A DNA stretch of 64,000 nucleotides, from the NCBI RefSeq assembly GCF_011761475.1, contig NZ_JAASRS010000001.1, positions 1,364,001 to 1,428,000 on the forward strand. The letters are read 5' to 3'. A program made the translations under genes and the position numbers. The notes under the pieces are model-generated. The model was not told the DNA's origin. It did no database searches and saw nothing but the letters and a program-made list of their open reading frames with translations. Within the stretch, counting starts at the first letter, position 1. Each line of letters begins with the position of its first letter. Shown here piece after piece: positions 7,590 through 16,563 of the stretch. This DNA comes from Saccharococcus thermophilus (GTDB lineage: Bacteria; Bacillota; Bacilli; Bacillales; Anoxybacillaceae).

Positions 7590-9302
7590 TCAATCATAAA
7601 GATGGTTCCACATATCTAAAAACTCATATAATTCACTAATTGGCATCGGCTTAGACACATAATATCCTTGTACAAAATCACAACATTGCTTTTCAAGTAC
7701 TTGATACTGTTTCTTCGTTTCCACGCCCTCAGCCACCACTTGAATTCGAAGGCTGTGCGCCATCATAATAATCGCCTCGACAATTGCCGAGTCTTCTTGA
7801 TACTGAGATAATTGTTTGGTAAAACTTTGATCGATTTTCAATATATCGATTGGAAAACGATGCAAATAACTTAACGTGGAAAATCCCGTTCCAAAATCAT
7901 CAATCGCAACGCTTATTCCCATTGTTTTTAGCATGGTAAGCCTTTCCACAGACTGTTCGGCGTGAGGCATGACGGCGCTTTCCGTCAATTCCAGCTCGAT
8001 CAAACGCGGATTCACGTTTACCGATTCGATCGTTTTTTGCAATTTCTCCAAAAAATCAATTTGTTGAAAATAGATAGGAGAAATATTAATGCTCATTTTT
8101 ACATTAGGAAAATGCAATTGCAATTGTTTCAAATGTTCGCATGCTTGCAGCATTATCCAATCGCTCATCGGCGTAATTAAACCCGATTCTTCGGCAAGCG
8201 GAATAAACATTCCTGGAGAAATAAATCCTTTTTCTGGATGGTTCCATCGGATTAGCGCTTCTACCGCACGAATTTGTTTCGTTTTTATATCTAATTGCGG
8301 CTGGTAGTAAAGTTCAAATTCTCCCCGATCAAGCGCCTTCCTCAACGCGGTTTCAAGTTGAAACAATTGCTTGCCGTCGCTATGCATTTCGTCATGATAC
8401 AAAGCATATTGATTTCTTCCATTCTTTTTTGCTTGGTACATCGCGCGATCCGCCATGCGTATCAACGTTTCTTTATCTGTTCCATCAAATGGATAAACAC
8501 TAATCCCAATACTGGTAGATATATACATTTCTTGATGGTTAAAATAGAATGGCCTTTTCAATGATTCGACAATTTTCTCCGCCATATATACCGCTTCGCG
8601 AATATGTTTTAAATTCGGCAAAATAATGACGAATTCATCACCGCCAAACCTCGCGATCGTATCTTGTTTTCTCAACAGTCCTTTGAGACGTTGCGCCGTT
8701 TCTTTCAATAATATATCTCCCACGCGATGGCCTAACGTATCATTAATGTTTTTGAAGCGATCTAAATCTAAAAATAATAAAGCAAATGACTGATTGTGTT
8801 TTTTGGACATTCGAATAATACTTTCTAATCGTTTTTCAAGCAAATGCCGATTCGGCACGTTTGTTAATGTATCATAAAGCGCCAGTCTCGTTAATCGCTC
8901 TATATTTCGTTTATGTTCTGTAATGTCAGAAAAAATGGCCACATAATTCGTCACATTTCCCTTTCGGTCCTTTACCACACTAATCGTTAACCATTCAAGA
9001 TACAATTCCCCGTCTTTTCGCTTATTCCATATTTCCCCTTTCCACACTCCATGTTGTTTTATATTATTCCACATTTTTTCATAAAATGGTTTATCATGCA
9101 TTCCAGATCGCAAAATACGGGGGTTTTTACCAATCACTTCTTCCGCACTGTATCCAGTGACAATTTCAAATGCCGGATTGACGAATAAAATTCTATTTTG
9201 CACATCTGTAACAATAATGCTTTCATTAGAATATCGAAAAATGTTTTTTGCAATTCCAACAAATGTATGTATATCCATTAGATTTTGATCATAATCATAC
9301 AC
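7590..9302 (-). CDS. PAS-GGDEF-EAL cyclic-di-GMP turnover protein
   Basis: A 570-residue soluble protein: PAS sensor (about 20-130), GGDEF cyclase domain with intact GGDEF at 220-224 and an intact RKQD inhibitory site at 211-214, then an EAL phosphodiesterase with EALIRW (348-353), ELTES, DDFGTGFS, LKIDQSF and AEGVE. Both catalytic motifs are present, so it could make and degrade c-di-GMP; which dominates cannot be told. There is no membrane segment. Start is GTG at 9302, chosen for the GAGGG site 6 bases before; the next ATG is 8 codons in. It lies between rnpB and ypsC, which adjoin in B. subtilis. Confidence 0.9.
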   Translation of the reverse strand: MYDYDQNLMDIHTFVGIAKNIFRYSNESIIVTDVQNRILFVNPAFEIVTGYSAEEVIGKNPRILRSGMHDKPFYEKMWNNIKQHGVWKGEIWNKRKDGELYLEWLTISVVKDRKGNVTNYVAIFSDITEHKRNIERLTRLALYDTLTNVPNRHLLEKRLESIIRMSKKHNQSFALLFLDLDRFKNINDTLGHRVGDILLKETAQRLKGLLRKQDTIARFGGDEFVIILPNLKHIREAVYMAEKIVESLKRPFYFNHQEMYISTSIGISVYPFDGTDKETLIRMADRAMYQAKKNGRNQYALYHDEMHSDGKQLFQLETALRKALDRGEFELYYQPQLDIKTKQIRAVEALIRWNHPEKGFISPGMFIPLAEESGLITPMSDWIMLQACEHLKQLQLHFPNVKMSINISPIYFQQIDFLEKLQKTIESVNVNPRLIELELTESAVMPHAEQSVERLTMLKTMGISVAIDDFGTGFSTLSYLHRFPIDILKIDQSFTKQLSQYQEDSAIVEAIIMMAHSLRIQVVAEGVETKKQYQVLEKQCCDFVQGYYVSKPMPISELYEFLDMWNHLYD

Positions 9303-9390
9303 TTACATCCCTCTTCCTTCCCTTAAATCACTGTCCATCTATATATAAAAATATTCATACCGTGACTATAGTTATTTTTTTAAACAATGA

Positions 9391-9420
9391 AAAAGCTCCC
9401 CTTCATGCAGGAGAGCTTTT
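9391..9420 (-). terminator. Terminator downstream of rnpB
   Basis: Hairpin AAAGCTCTCC / GGGGAGCTTT (one mismatch) with a T-run on the minus strand, about 23 bases past the 3-prime end of RNase P RNA. Confidence 0.75.
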
Positions 9421-9442
9421 TCATATACCATATACCATTCAC

Positions 9443-9868
9443 GACGTTAATAATGTTCTGTAAGCCATGTTCTGTACCTTCGTACTGCAAGCGGCTTTCG
9501 CCTCGTACTCCGGCGGTAATCATCTATCTACAGATGGAAAAAATTCCATCTGTCCTTCCCTCCGTTCATTTCCTTCGGGAAGGCGCCCCTACCATCATTT
9601 GGGTTTCTCGCTCGTGGGGTTTACCGCGTTCCACCTCTAAGGTTTCCCTTAGAGCTGCGTCACTGTGGCACTTTCAGGGTAATCGAACCATATCCCAACG
9701 GGACTTAGGTTCTTTCCCCGCCGTCAGCCCAGCATTGCGCCAGACTGCCCTAGCTTATGGTTTCGCTAGGCACGAACACTACGGGCATCTCAGCACCGTG
9801 CGAGCATGGACTTTCCTCTACGGCAATGAATTGCCGCAGCGATTACCCGAACATTATTAACGTCGTTT
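9443..9868 (-). ncRNA. rnpB: RNase P RNA, Bacillus type B
   Basis: Catalytic RNA that matures tRNA 5-prime ends. The minus strand reads GACGTTAATAATGTTCGGGT at its 5-prime end, and the P1 helix closes with GAACATTATTAACGTC at the 3-prime end. Conserved cores are visible: GAGGAAAGTCCATGCTCGCA, the TAGTGTTCGTGCCTAGCGAA block, AGTGCCACAGTGACG, GGAACGCGGTAAACCCC, and CGAGCGAGAAACCCAAAT. Length (about 425) fits the Bacillus type B fold. Long open frames on the plus strand here are shadows of this RNA. Position next to gpsB is the conserved one. Confidence 0.97.
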
Positions 9869-9877
9869 GCACATTGT

Positions 9878-9906
9878 AGTATAGTTTATTTTTCAAGTCA
9901 TTTCAA
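9878..9906 (-). promoter_or_regulatory. Sigma-A promoter of rnpB
   Basis: TTGAAA (9901-9906) and TATACT (9878-9883) spaced by exactly 17 bases on the minus strand; start would fall around 9868-9872, just before the P1 helix. Confidence 0.8.
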
Positions 9907-9976
9907 TAGCAAAATTTTCTAACCATATGTATTTTACCATTCAACACATGGCGCCTATATTGGTTCACATAAAAAA

Positions 9977-10273
9977 TTAATCGTATAATTTATTGCCAAA
10001 TACATGTTTTTCTAAATTAGACAACCTTTGCAAAATATCATAGTTTGTTGTTCCCGCTTGCGCAGACGGCCGCTTTTGCAGTTCTTCCACTTGCCGTTTT
10101 AGGCGAGCGTTTTCTTGCTGCAGCTGCTCAATTTCTTGCTGGAATGTTTCGTAATCTTTAATAATCATGTCCAAAAACTGATCGACTTCGTCTTGATTGT
10201 ACCCCCGCATACTTACTTTAAATTCTTTTTCTAAAATTTCTTTTGGCGTTAACTTAATACGACCCGCTAACAT
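9977..10273 (-). CDS. gpsB: Cell-cycle protein GpsB
   Basis: A 98-residue DivIVA-like coiled-coil protein that shuttles PBP1 and other wall enzymes between side wall and septum. The N-terminal domain ([19 protein letters not shown], then DEVDQFLD), central coiled coil (about 35-70) and C-terminal trimerisation segment ([16 protein letters not shown]) are all present. Start at MLAGRIK is set by GAGGTGA 5 bases upstream. The frame running further upstream passes into an IS element and is not real. The IS4-type element lies only 34 bases upstream of the start, cutting gpsB from ypsA and probably from its native promoter. Confidence 0.95.
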   Translation of the reverse strand: MLAGRIKLTPKEILEKEFKVSMRGYNQDEVDQFLDMIIKDYETFQQEIEQLQQENARLKRQVEELQKRPSAQAGTTNYDILQRLSNLEKHVFGNKLYD

Positions 10274-10356
10274 CGCTTTCACCTCAATTCCACATTCCGC
10301 TATTATCCTGTAGATGAGCAAATTCGCTAACATAAATTTACAACCAAACAAAAAAA

Positions 10357-10427
10357 GAGACATGAACCCGATTCCTTGATTAGAATAGATGTGTCACCAA
10401 AACTATTCACAAGGAGGTTCATGTCTC
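10357..10427 (+). promoter_or_regulatory. Inverted repeat masking the transposase ribosome site
   Basis: GAGACATGAACC (10357-10368) is a perfect inverse of 10416-10427, and CCTTG (10374-10378) pairs with CAAGG (10410-10414) of the ribosome site; the right arm ends at the base before ATG 10428. A read-through transcript from outside would fold and hide the start, limiting transposase made from host promoters, as known for IS10 and IS50. The same arms are kept in copy 2 (39765-39776 and 39823-39834). Confidence 0.7.
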
Positions 10428-11609
10428 ATGAATAGATTAGCACATCATCAAGGAATCCACAAGTTTTTCACGATGTTGGGGTTGGCCCTTTATTTTTCAA
10501 AACCTGTCATGAAGCATCTCGTTCATATCGTGGATGCGCTGACCACCAAAGGATTTGCGGGAACATTGACCGATCTTCATCATTGGAGCTTTCATCCGAA
10601 CCACCGCACGACACTCAGCCATTTTTTCACGAAAAGCCCTTGGGATGAAGAGACGCTGCTTCGCAAACTTCAACAGTGGATGCTTCGTCGTGTCGAACGC
10701 ATCGCCAAACAGGAGAGTCAACCCCTTTTTGTTTCGATCGATGATACGATTTGCCAAAAAACCAAGCCTTCGTCACAGGCAACGCACGCCATTCAAGGGT
10801 GTGATTGGCACTATTCTCACACAGAGAAAAAGTCGATCTGGGGACATTCTCTCGTTTGGCTCATGGTTCATACGATGACCCAGGCTTTTCCCTTTGCGTT
10901 CCGCCTCTACGACAAGGCGGCTGGGAAAAGCAAGGGGGAACTCGCGATCGAGATGCTTTCTTCTTTGGATGTACACCGTCCTGTTTATGTGCTGATGGAC
11001 TCTTGGTATCCATCGCAAACGCTCGTGGAAGCTTGTCTGAAAAAGGGATTCCACGTAATCGCAATGCTCAAGGCCAATCGGCTTCTTTATCCAAAAGGCA
11101 TTGCGGTTCAGGTGAGGGAGTTTGCCCGCTACATCGAACCGAAAGACACTCACCTCGTCACGGTGGGAGAAGAGCGTTATCGGGTTTATCGCTACGAAGG
11201 CTCTCTCAAAGGTCTCGATGATGCCGTGGTGCTGCTCGCTTGGAAAGCCGATCAGCCGATGACATCGGAACATCTTCACTGCGTCTTGAGCACCGACCGG
11301 GATCTAAGCGATGAAGAGATCTTGCGCTACTATGCCCAGCGTTGGTCGATCGAATGTTTTTTCCGTCAAGCGAAAGACCAGCTGAAACTCGATGGATACC
11401 GCGTTCGCGGACGTCGGGCGGTGAAACGCTACTGGATCTTGGTGCAGCTTGCTTACGTGTACAGCATGTTCGAGTCGAACAGCGATTTTTCTGATGGGCT
11501 CGATCTTCTGCGCAAGAGAAAAGGACATAGCCTCGTGGAGTTCATTTACCGTGCAGCGAAACAAAATATTCCCATTGATACCGTGAAAAAACAGCTCCAC
11601 GTGGCATAA
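10428..11609 (+). CDS. IS4-type DDE transposase, copy 1
   Basis: A 393-residue transposase. The first Asp is in SIDDTIC, the second in VLMDSWYPS, and the Y-x2-R-x3-E-x6-K signature of IS4-type enzymes is intact in YYAQRWSIECFFRQAK, followed by QLKLDGYRVR. The start is the ATG after AAGGAGG at 10411-10417; the upstream frame lies inside the regulatory hairpin. It looks active. Copy 2 differs at scattered residues only. Confidence 0.92.
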   Translation: MNRLAHHQGIHKFFTMLGLALYFSKPVMKHLVHIVDALTTKGFAGTLTDLHHWSFHPNHRTTLSHFFTKSPWDEETLLRKLQQWMLRRVERIAKQESQPLFVSIDDTICQKTKPSSQATHAIQGCDWHYSHTEKKSIWGHSLVWLMVHTMTQAFPFAFRLYDKAAGKSKGELAIEMLSSLDVHRPVYVLMDSWYPSQTLVEACLKKGFHVIAMLKANRLLYPKGIAVQVREFARYIEPKDTHLVTVGEERYRVYRYEGSLKGLDDAVVLLAWKADQPMTSEHLHCVLSTDRDLSDEEILRYYAQRWSIECFFRQAKDQLKLDGYRVRGRRAVKRYWILVQLAYVYSMFESNSDFSDGLDLLRKRKGHSLVEFIYRAAKQNIPIDTVKKQLHVA

Positions 11610-11710
11610 GGGGTACCCTGTTTGTCTCTTTTACATGGTAATTATTGTAATTAAAATTGCTCAACTACAGTATTATCTTTATTTTTTCAGAAATCAAATC
11701 GATTGTCAAT

Positions 11711-12253
11711 TTACGTTTCATTGAACTGCACTTCTTCTATAATAGCTTGTAAATCAGAAAACGTAATGGGAAAAATGGCGTAATTTTCTTTTCGCTTCGC
11801 AACTTCTAACATATATTTCGGAGTTCCTTCTTTTTCCTCATCATAAACGATAAGTAAACCATCACTTTTTCGGACGATCCATTCATTTTTCCAGCGAAAC
11901 TGTGCAGGACTTTCGTATGGCCGTTTTGTAATACTGTCGACAAAATCAGCTTGTGACACAATCCATTCATAATATTCACGATTCATTTCATTCCATCGTT
12001 CTTCTTGATTCAAAAACGGTGTAAGAATAGCAACTTGCAACTGGGGATATTCCATTCGTAAATCATACGCCGTTTCCGCTGCCCAAAGCTCTACCCCCAA
12101 CTGTCCGCTAATGACAATCCATTCCAGTCCTTCATCTAACAGCGGAAGCAAACGTTGGCGAATCGCTAATTGGATATAGGAAACAGCCGGATGATTATTG
12201 GAAAAAATATTGAGCTCATACGGTTTATATCCTGTGACCGCAAGCACTCTCAT
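11711..12253 (-). CDS. ypsA: YpsA, SLOG-superfamily protein
   Basis: A 180-residue protein of the YpsA family (DUF1273), related to the SLOG/DprA Rossmann group that binds nucleotide-derived ligands. The family glycine motif [16 protein letters not shown] and the N-terminal [12 protein letters not shown] are present. In B. subtilis and Staphylococcus YpsA affects cell division and works with GpsB, its usual neighbour; here the IS element separates the two. An AAAAGGGG site precedes ATG. The biochemical activity is not known. Confidence 0.9.
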   Translation of the reverse strand: MRVLAVTGYKPYELNIFSNNHPAVSYIQLAIRQRLLPLLDEGLEWIVISGQLGVELWAAETAYDLRMEYPQLQVAILTPFLNQEERWNEMNREYYEWIVSQADFVDSITKRPYESPAQFRWKNEWIVRKSDGLLIVYDEEKEGTPKYMLEVAKRKENYAIFPITFSDLQAIIEEVQFNET

Positions 12254-12276
12254 GTTCTATACCCCTTTTCATTGTA

Positions 12277-12311
12277 AAAAACAGGAACCGCCTTGGCGGC
12301 TCCTGTTTTTT
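12277..12311. terminator. Terminator downstream of cotD
   Basis: AACAGGAACCGCC pairs with GGCGGCTCCTGTT around AAGG/CCTT with T-runs on both sides; it ends cotD before ypsA. Confidence 0.85.
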
Positions 12312-12316
12312 CGGGA

Positions 12317-12571
12317 TTAATATCCCAACGGGAACGGAGTTGGGCCAGGTGGGAACGGACCTGGACCTGGGAAATGACAATGTTGGTTTGCTACTTCGTT
12401 GACAACCGACTCCGTATGCGGGAAATAATGTTGATGTTGGAAAAGATGATGGTTAACATGTGTCGTATGCGATGGATGAATGTGTGGTACGATCGTTGCT
12501 CCAAAATGATGTTGTACACAACATTGTGGTGGATGGATAATCGGTGCCACTACATGTGGTCTGCAAAACAT
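12317..12571 (-). CDS. cotD: Inner spore coat protein CotD
   Basis: An 84-residue His- and Cys-rich protein starting MFCRPHVVAPIIHPPQCCVQ, with IVPHIHPSHTTHVNHH and QHYFPHTESV as in B. subtilis CotD. The C-terminus ends in a proline-glycine run (FPGPGPFPPGPTPFPLGY) in place of the usual Cys-rich tail. It is deposited in the inner coat late in sporulation. The start is fixed by AAAGGAG 8 bases upstream. The cotD position between mrfB and ypsA is conserved. Confidence 0.92.
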   Translation of the reverse strand: MFCRPHVVAPIIHPPQCCVQHHFGATIVPHIHPSHTTHVNHHLFQHQHYFPHTESVVNEVANQHCHFPGPGPFPPGPTPFPLGY

Positions 12572-12614
12572 ACATCATTCTCCTTTCATTTCATAGGCTT
12601 CTCTTTTACAATAC

Positions 12615-12643
12615 TAGCCTATGATGAAAGGAGCGGACTCGTA
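12615..12643 (-). promoter_or_regulatory. Probable sigma-K promoter of cotD
   Basis: The minus strand carries CATAGGCTA (12615-12623), an exact CATAnnnTA -10 box, with TACGA (12639-12643) as the -35 about 15 bases upstream. Mother-cell sigma-K control is known for cotD in B. subtilis. Confidence 0.6.
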
Positions 12644-12876
12644 CTAGTATAGATACCCATTTTTCCTATCTGTCGGAAATATACCGCTAACGCTACGTTA
12701 AATTGGTAAAAACGACAAACGTTAAACATATGACGATAAAAAACAAATAAAAGATTTTTTTATACATGCTACGCATCGCTTTCTCCCCGCCATTGTTTCA
12801 TTATGATCGATTCCGATGAAATTGTACACATTTTTTATTTTTTCTACAAGATTCGAAATAGAAAAGTAAGTTTTTT

Positions 12877-14178
12877 TTATTTTCTGTCACATTTTGCGCT
12901 TGCCAAGGAAATATTTCTATCTAATTTCCCCCTGAGGCGCTCGATCCGTTTCGTCCACTCCGACTCTTTGGCGGCATCTCCTTGTTTATACGTGCGGAAT
13001 AGCGTTTTCCACCGTTCATAGGCGCGGGTAGCGTAGCGATAAGCTTCATAAACATCGCGGAAATAATGTTCATACGCCTTAGCCAGCTCCAATCCGGCTT
13101 TTACCTTCCACGCGTCGCTTCCATGCTCCCATAGTTCCAGCCAAATCGCTTTGGCCTCTTCGTACCGTTTTTCTTTTTTATATAAAAGCGACAGCTGCCA
13201 TTTTGCCTGCCACGCTTCTTTTGTTTCCTTTTCGCTGACATGATGGTACACCAGCTTGGCGACAGCTGTCTCTCCTAACGATTCCAGCCAGCGCGCCGTT
13301 TCCAGCTGCTCGAGCGCATCGTCTAGCCCTAAGGCGTCCAATAACTGATTGGATAAATGAATATAAAGGCAAATTAGCGATAAAATATCATGCTCGTTAT
13401 GCCGGAAAACCGGAAAAATGCGGTCTGGATGCGGCGTAGACAGGAAATCGGCATACATCATCGGCGCCAAAAAGCCAGGGACATCTTCTTTCCGCTCCAC
13501 TTGCAATATTTCTTTTTCCACTTCAGAAAGGCGAACCGATTCGAGTTTTTGTTTCCACATTCTCCTTGAGGCATGATATAAATCGAAATGGCCGAACGCA
13601 GGCAGCTTTGGAACGGCATCTCGAATCAGCGTATGTCGCGTTTTTACTTTCGGCCAATCGAACGCTTTCCCGTTATAGGTAACGAGCGTTGTATAATCGA
13701 CTTCCGACAGGAAACTTTGGTATAAAGCCACTTCCGCCCCCGGATGCGGCAAAAAATGCTGCCGAACGACAACCCGGTCGGCGTACACGCGGGCATGGCC
13801 GAGCAAAAAAATGACATGCCCTGTTCCGCTGCTAAGCCCGGTTGTTTCCGTATCAAAGAAAAATAAATCGCTCGCTTCAAATCCTTTGCAGGAAAGCGGA
13901 TGGTCAAAAGGTGCAGACTGCCACCGCTGATGGACATGATGCAATTCTCCAAGCTGGTAGCGGCCGTGCCGATAATCGAGCGGGTATACCACTTCGCGGA
14001 TGAGGCAGTAATCCTCGTCAAAAAAGAACGGCTGCACTTGCTTATTTCGCCATTCATCCAAAAACGGAATTTCCAGGCTGCCCTGCTCTAAAGCAGGGGA
14101 GTCTGCATGTTCGGGAGAGGCGCCATGGCGGGATGCCAGCTGCTCCTTCCATCTCGCTAGTTTTTGCTTCATTGACAT
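12877..14178 (-). CDS. mrfB: MrfB/YprB, DEDD-type exonuclease of mitomycin repair
   Basis: A 433-residue protein with an RNase-H-like 3-5 prime exonuclease fold (FFFDTETTGLSSGTGH supplies the first Asp and Glu; VTYNGKAFDWPKVKTR and HNEHDILSLICLY hold later acidic residues) and a C-terminal tetratricopeptide-like helical region (about 290-420). B. subtilis MrfB (YprB) acts with helicase MrfA in a UvrA-independent excision repair of mitomycin C damage. The start at MSMKQKL follows AGAAAGG by 9 bases; ATG 14187 overlaps the ribosome site. It starts 5 bases after the mrfA stop, so the two form one operon. Confidence 0.9.
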   Translation of the reverse strand: MSMKQKLARWKEQLASRHGASPEHADSPALEQGSLEIPFLDEWRNKQVQPFFFDEDYCLIREVVYPLDYRHGRYQLGELHHVHQRWQSAPFDHPLSCKGFEASDLFFFDTETTGLSSGTGHVIFLLGHARVYADRVVVRQHFLPHPGAEVALYQSFLSEVDYTTLVTYNGKAFDWPKVKTRHTLIRDAVPKLPAFGHFDLYHASRRMWKQKLESVRLSEVEKEILQVERKEDVPGFLAPMMYADFLSTPHPDRIFPVFRHNEHDILSLICLYIHLSNQLLDALGLDDALEQLETARWLESLGETAVAKLVYHHVSEKETKEAWQAKWQLSLLYKKEKRYEEAKAIWLELWEHGSDAWKVKAGLELAKAYEHYFRDVYEAYRYATRAYERWKTLFRTYKQGDAAKESEWTKRIERLRGKLDRNISLASAKCDRK

Positions 14179-14183
14179 CGTGT

Positions 14184-16451
14184 TCATCCTTTCTCATTGG
14201 CTAGCAATTGTTGCAAAAAGGCAATGATGCGCTGTTTCGCCAAACGGTGCTGTCCCTCGACAATGCCGATGCAAGAAGGACAGCCGCTTTCACACGGGCA
14301 GTTTTCCACCCATTGCTTCACTTTTTCCATCATTTCATCATACCGTTCAAAAACGGCTTCCGATAAACCGACCCCGCCCGGATAACGGTCATAAACAAAA
14401 ATCGTCGGCCTTCCCGAATGCGGTGCTTTTATTTGCGGCACGACATAAATATCCGACCGGTCGCACATGACAAACATCGGAACAAGATGACGGAGAACAT
14501 TCGATATGCCAATCAAGACCTGCTCGAGCAGCGGCGCGTCGATATCAGACAGCTCTTCTCCCAGCTCGATCCATGTCGCCGATGTATGCAGCTCTTCTTC
14601 CGGCAAATGAATCGGTCCGGAACCGATGTTTTCAAATGTCGATAATTTGATTTTTTTAAAGATCGTCGCCATCGCCCTTACAGAAACCTCGCCATAATGC
14701 AGGCTTAACTGCCGCCTTTGCACGCTGCGGTCCTCTTCTAGAACATGAAGCTGCACCGCTAAATTGGCATCCGTGAAATATTCTACGTTCACTTCGCGGA
14801 CATACGCCTTCTTTTCTTCCCAATCGAGCTTCTCTACTTGATATTGCACCCCTTCATGAAGATAAATCGCTTCCTCATGCAGCAATGTCATTGCGCTGAA
14901 ACGGTCCATTTCGCCGATGACACGATGGTTCGCCGTTTCGGAAATATCGATAATGACGACATTTTCCTGCGAGGCGGAGCGCAGGCTGATGTTATGGGCC
15001 GGAAACGCATCGTTCATCCAATACCATTTGCCGGCGCGATAGTGCAAGACTTTTTGCTCTGCCAAAAACTCCAGCACTTCTTCCACTTCGAGGCCGCCAA
15101 ACTTTTCCCCTTGTCGGAAAGGAAGTTCATATGCTGCGCATTTGAGATGATCGACGAGAATCAGCATGTTATCCGGGTTGATGCGCGCCGTCTCCGGAGA
15201 ACGGTCCAAGAAATATTCCGGATGCCGCACAATGTATTGGTCAATCGGATTGGAGCTCGCCACCATAATGACGATGGAATCGCCATGGCGTCTTCCCGCC
15301 CGTCCGGCCTGCTGCCACGTGCTCGCTACGGTGCCAGGATAACCGGTCATGATGCATGCTTGCAGCTGGCCGATATCGACGCCAAGTTCAAGCGCGTTCG
15401 TACTCACCACTCCGATAATTTCCCCGCTGCGCAACCCTTTTTCGATCTCCCGTCTTTCTTTCGGCAAATAACCGCCGCGATAGCCGCGAATCGTTTTCGG
15501 TCCCAACCGGTCTTTCACCAGCTCCTGCAAATGGCTTAAAATCAACTCGACGCGCACGCGGCTGCGGGCGAAGACAATCGTTTGAATGCCATTTTCCAAA
15601 AACTGTTTTGCCAACCGGTTCACTTCCATCGTCGCGCTTTTGCGAATATTAAAAGACGGGTGGACAACCGGCGGATTATAAAAAACAAAATGTTTTCTTC
15701 CTCGCGGCGCCCCGTTGTTATCAATTAATGTCATTGATTCTCCCGTCAGACGTTCGGCCAGTTCTTTCGGATTGGCAATCGTCGCCGATGTGCAAATAAA
15801 GATCGGTTTGCTTCCGTAAAACGAACAGATGCGCTTTAAGCGGCGGATGACGTTGGCCACATGGCTGCCAAACACGCCGCGGTACGTATGGAGCTCATCG
15901 ATGACAACATAGCGCAAGTTTTCAAATAAGGACACCCATTTCGTATGATGCGGCAAAATCGCCGAATGAAGCATATCAGGATTGGTAATGACAATATGGC
16001 CCGCCTGGCGAATTTTTTGGCGAATGCCTGGAGCGGTATCTCCATCATACGTATAGCTGTAAATCGGCACGCCCATTTCTTCAATGATTTCATTCAATTC
16101 GCTTTTTTGGTCTTGGGCGAGCGCTTTCGTCGGAAATAAATAAAGCGCGCGGCTATGTTCCGCTTCGACGATCGTCTGTAGCACAGGCAAATTATAGCAA
16201 AGCGTTTTCCCGGAAGCCGTCGGCGTCACGGCGACAATATGCTTACCGTTTCGCACCGCCTCGTACGCCGCCGCCTGATGGGTGTAAAGTGAAGCGATGC
16301 CTCGCTTTTCAAGCGCCGCTTTGAGGCGCACGTCCAGGCTATCTGGCATTGGAACCGTATTGGCTTCCTGCGGCTCGATTTCATGCCAATACACAACATT
16401 TGGATCTTTGCGCAATTGGTCGATTAATTCATGTAAGTTCTTTTTCTTCAC
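14184..16451 (-). CDS. mrfA: MrfA/YprA, DEAH-type helicase with zinc-binding C-terminal domain
   Basis: A 755-residue superfamily 2 helicase. Motifs: TPTASGKTLCYNLP (Walker A), VIDELHTYRG (DEVH-type box), FICTSATIANP (motif III), TNALELGVDIGQL and QQAGRAGRR (motif VI). The C-terminal DUF1998 domain carries CPCESGCPSCIG, the four-cysteine metal site known in MrfA. It repairs mitomycin C crosslinks with MrfB. Start is GTG at 16451, 5 bases after AGGTGAG. mrfB follows directly. Confidence 0.93.
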   Translation of the reverse strand: MKKKNLHELIDQLRKDPNVVYWHEIEPQEANTVPMPDSLDVRLKAALEKRGIASLYTHQAAAYEAVRNGKHIVAVTPTASGKTLCYNLPVLQTIVEAEHSRALYLFPTKALAQDQKSELNEIIEEMGVPIYSYTYDGDTAPGIRQKIRQAGHIVITNPDMLHSAILPHHTKWVSLFENLRYVVIDELHTYRGVFGSHVANVIRRLKRICSFYGSKPIFICTSATIANPKELAERLTGESMTLIDNNGAPRGRKHFVFYNPPVVHPSFNIRKSATMEVNRLAKQFLENGIQTIVFARSRVRVELILSHLQELVKDRLGPKTIRGYRGGYLPKERREIEKGLRSGEIIGVVSTNALELGVDIGQLQACIMTGYPGTVASTWQQAGRAGRRHGDSIVIMVASSNPIDQYIVRHPEYFLDRSPETARINPDNMLILVDHLKCAAYELPFRQGEKFGGLEVEEVLEFLAEQKVLHYRAGKWYWMNDAFPAHNISLRSASQENVVIIDISETANHRVIGEMDRFSAMTLLHEEAIYLHEGVQYQVEKLDWEEKKAYVREVNVEYFTDANLAVQLHVLEEDRSVQRRQLSLHYGEVSVRAMATIFKKIKLSTFENIGSGPIHLPEEELHTSATWIELGEELSDIDAPLLEQVLIGISNVLRHLVPMFVMCDRSDIYVVPQIKAPHSGRPTIFVYDRYPGGVGLSEAVFERYDEMMEKVKQWVENCPCESGCPSCIGIVEGQHRLAKQRIIAFLQQLLANEKG

Positions 16452-16529
16452 ATCCGCTCACCTCAACAATTTCACCTTTTTATTTTAATAGAAACAACGA
16501 GGAAATTGCCACGAAAAACGATGCACCAT

Positions 16530-16563
16530 AAAAAATGCCCAGCCATTAAGACTGGACGGGCTT
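16530..16563 (-). terminator. Terminator of the IclR-family gene
   Basis: Imperfect stem AGCCC..CCAG / GGCTGGGC with a T-run on the minus strand, overlapping the iclR stop codon. Confidence 0.5.

Larger units (their letters stand above)
10308..11670 (+). mobile_element. IS4-type insertion sequence, copy 1 (1363 bp)
   Basis: Ends are CTGTAGATGAGCAAATT on the left and its near-inverse (AATTGCTCAACTACAG) on the right. The 7-bp duplication TATTATC flanks it at 10301-10307 and 11671-11677, so insertion was simple and recent enough to remain exact. A second copy of identical length is at 39716-41078. One transposase gene is inside. Confidence 0.93.

Noticed and set aside
9387-9860. Open frame of 157 codons on the plus strand
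   Set aside because: It is the complement of RNase P RNA, whose conserved core fully explains the sequence.
10773-11279. Long minus-strand frames inside both IS4-type copies
   Set aside because: They mirror the transposase and recur in both copies only because the copies are homologous.
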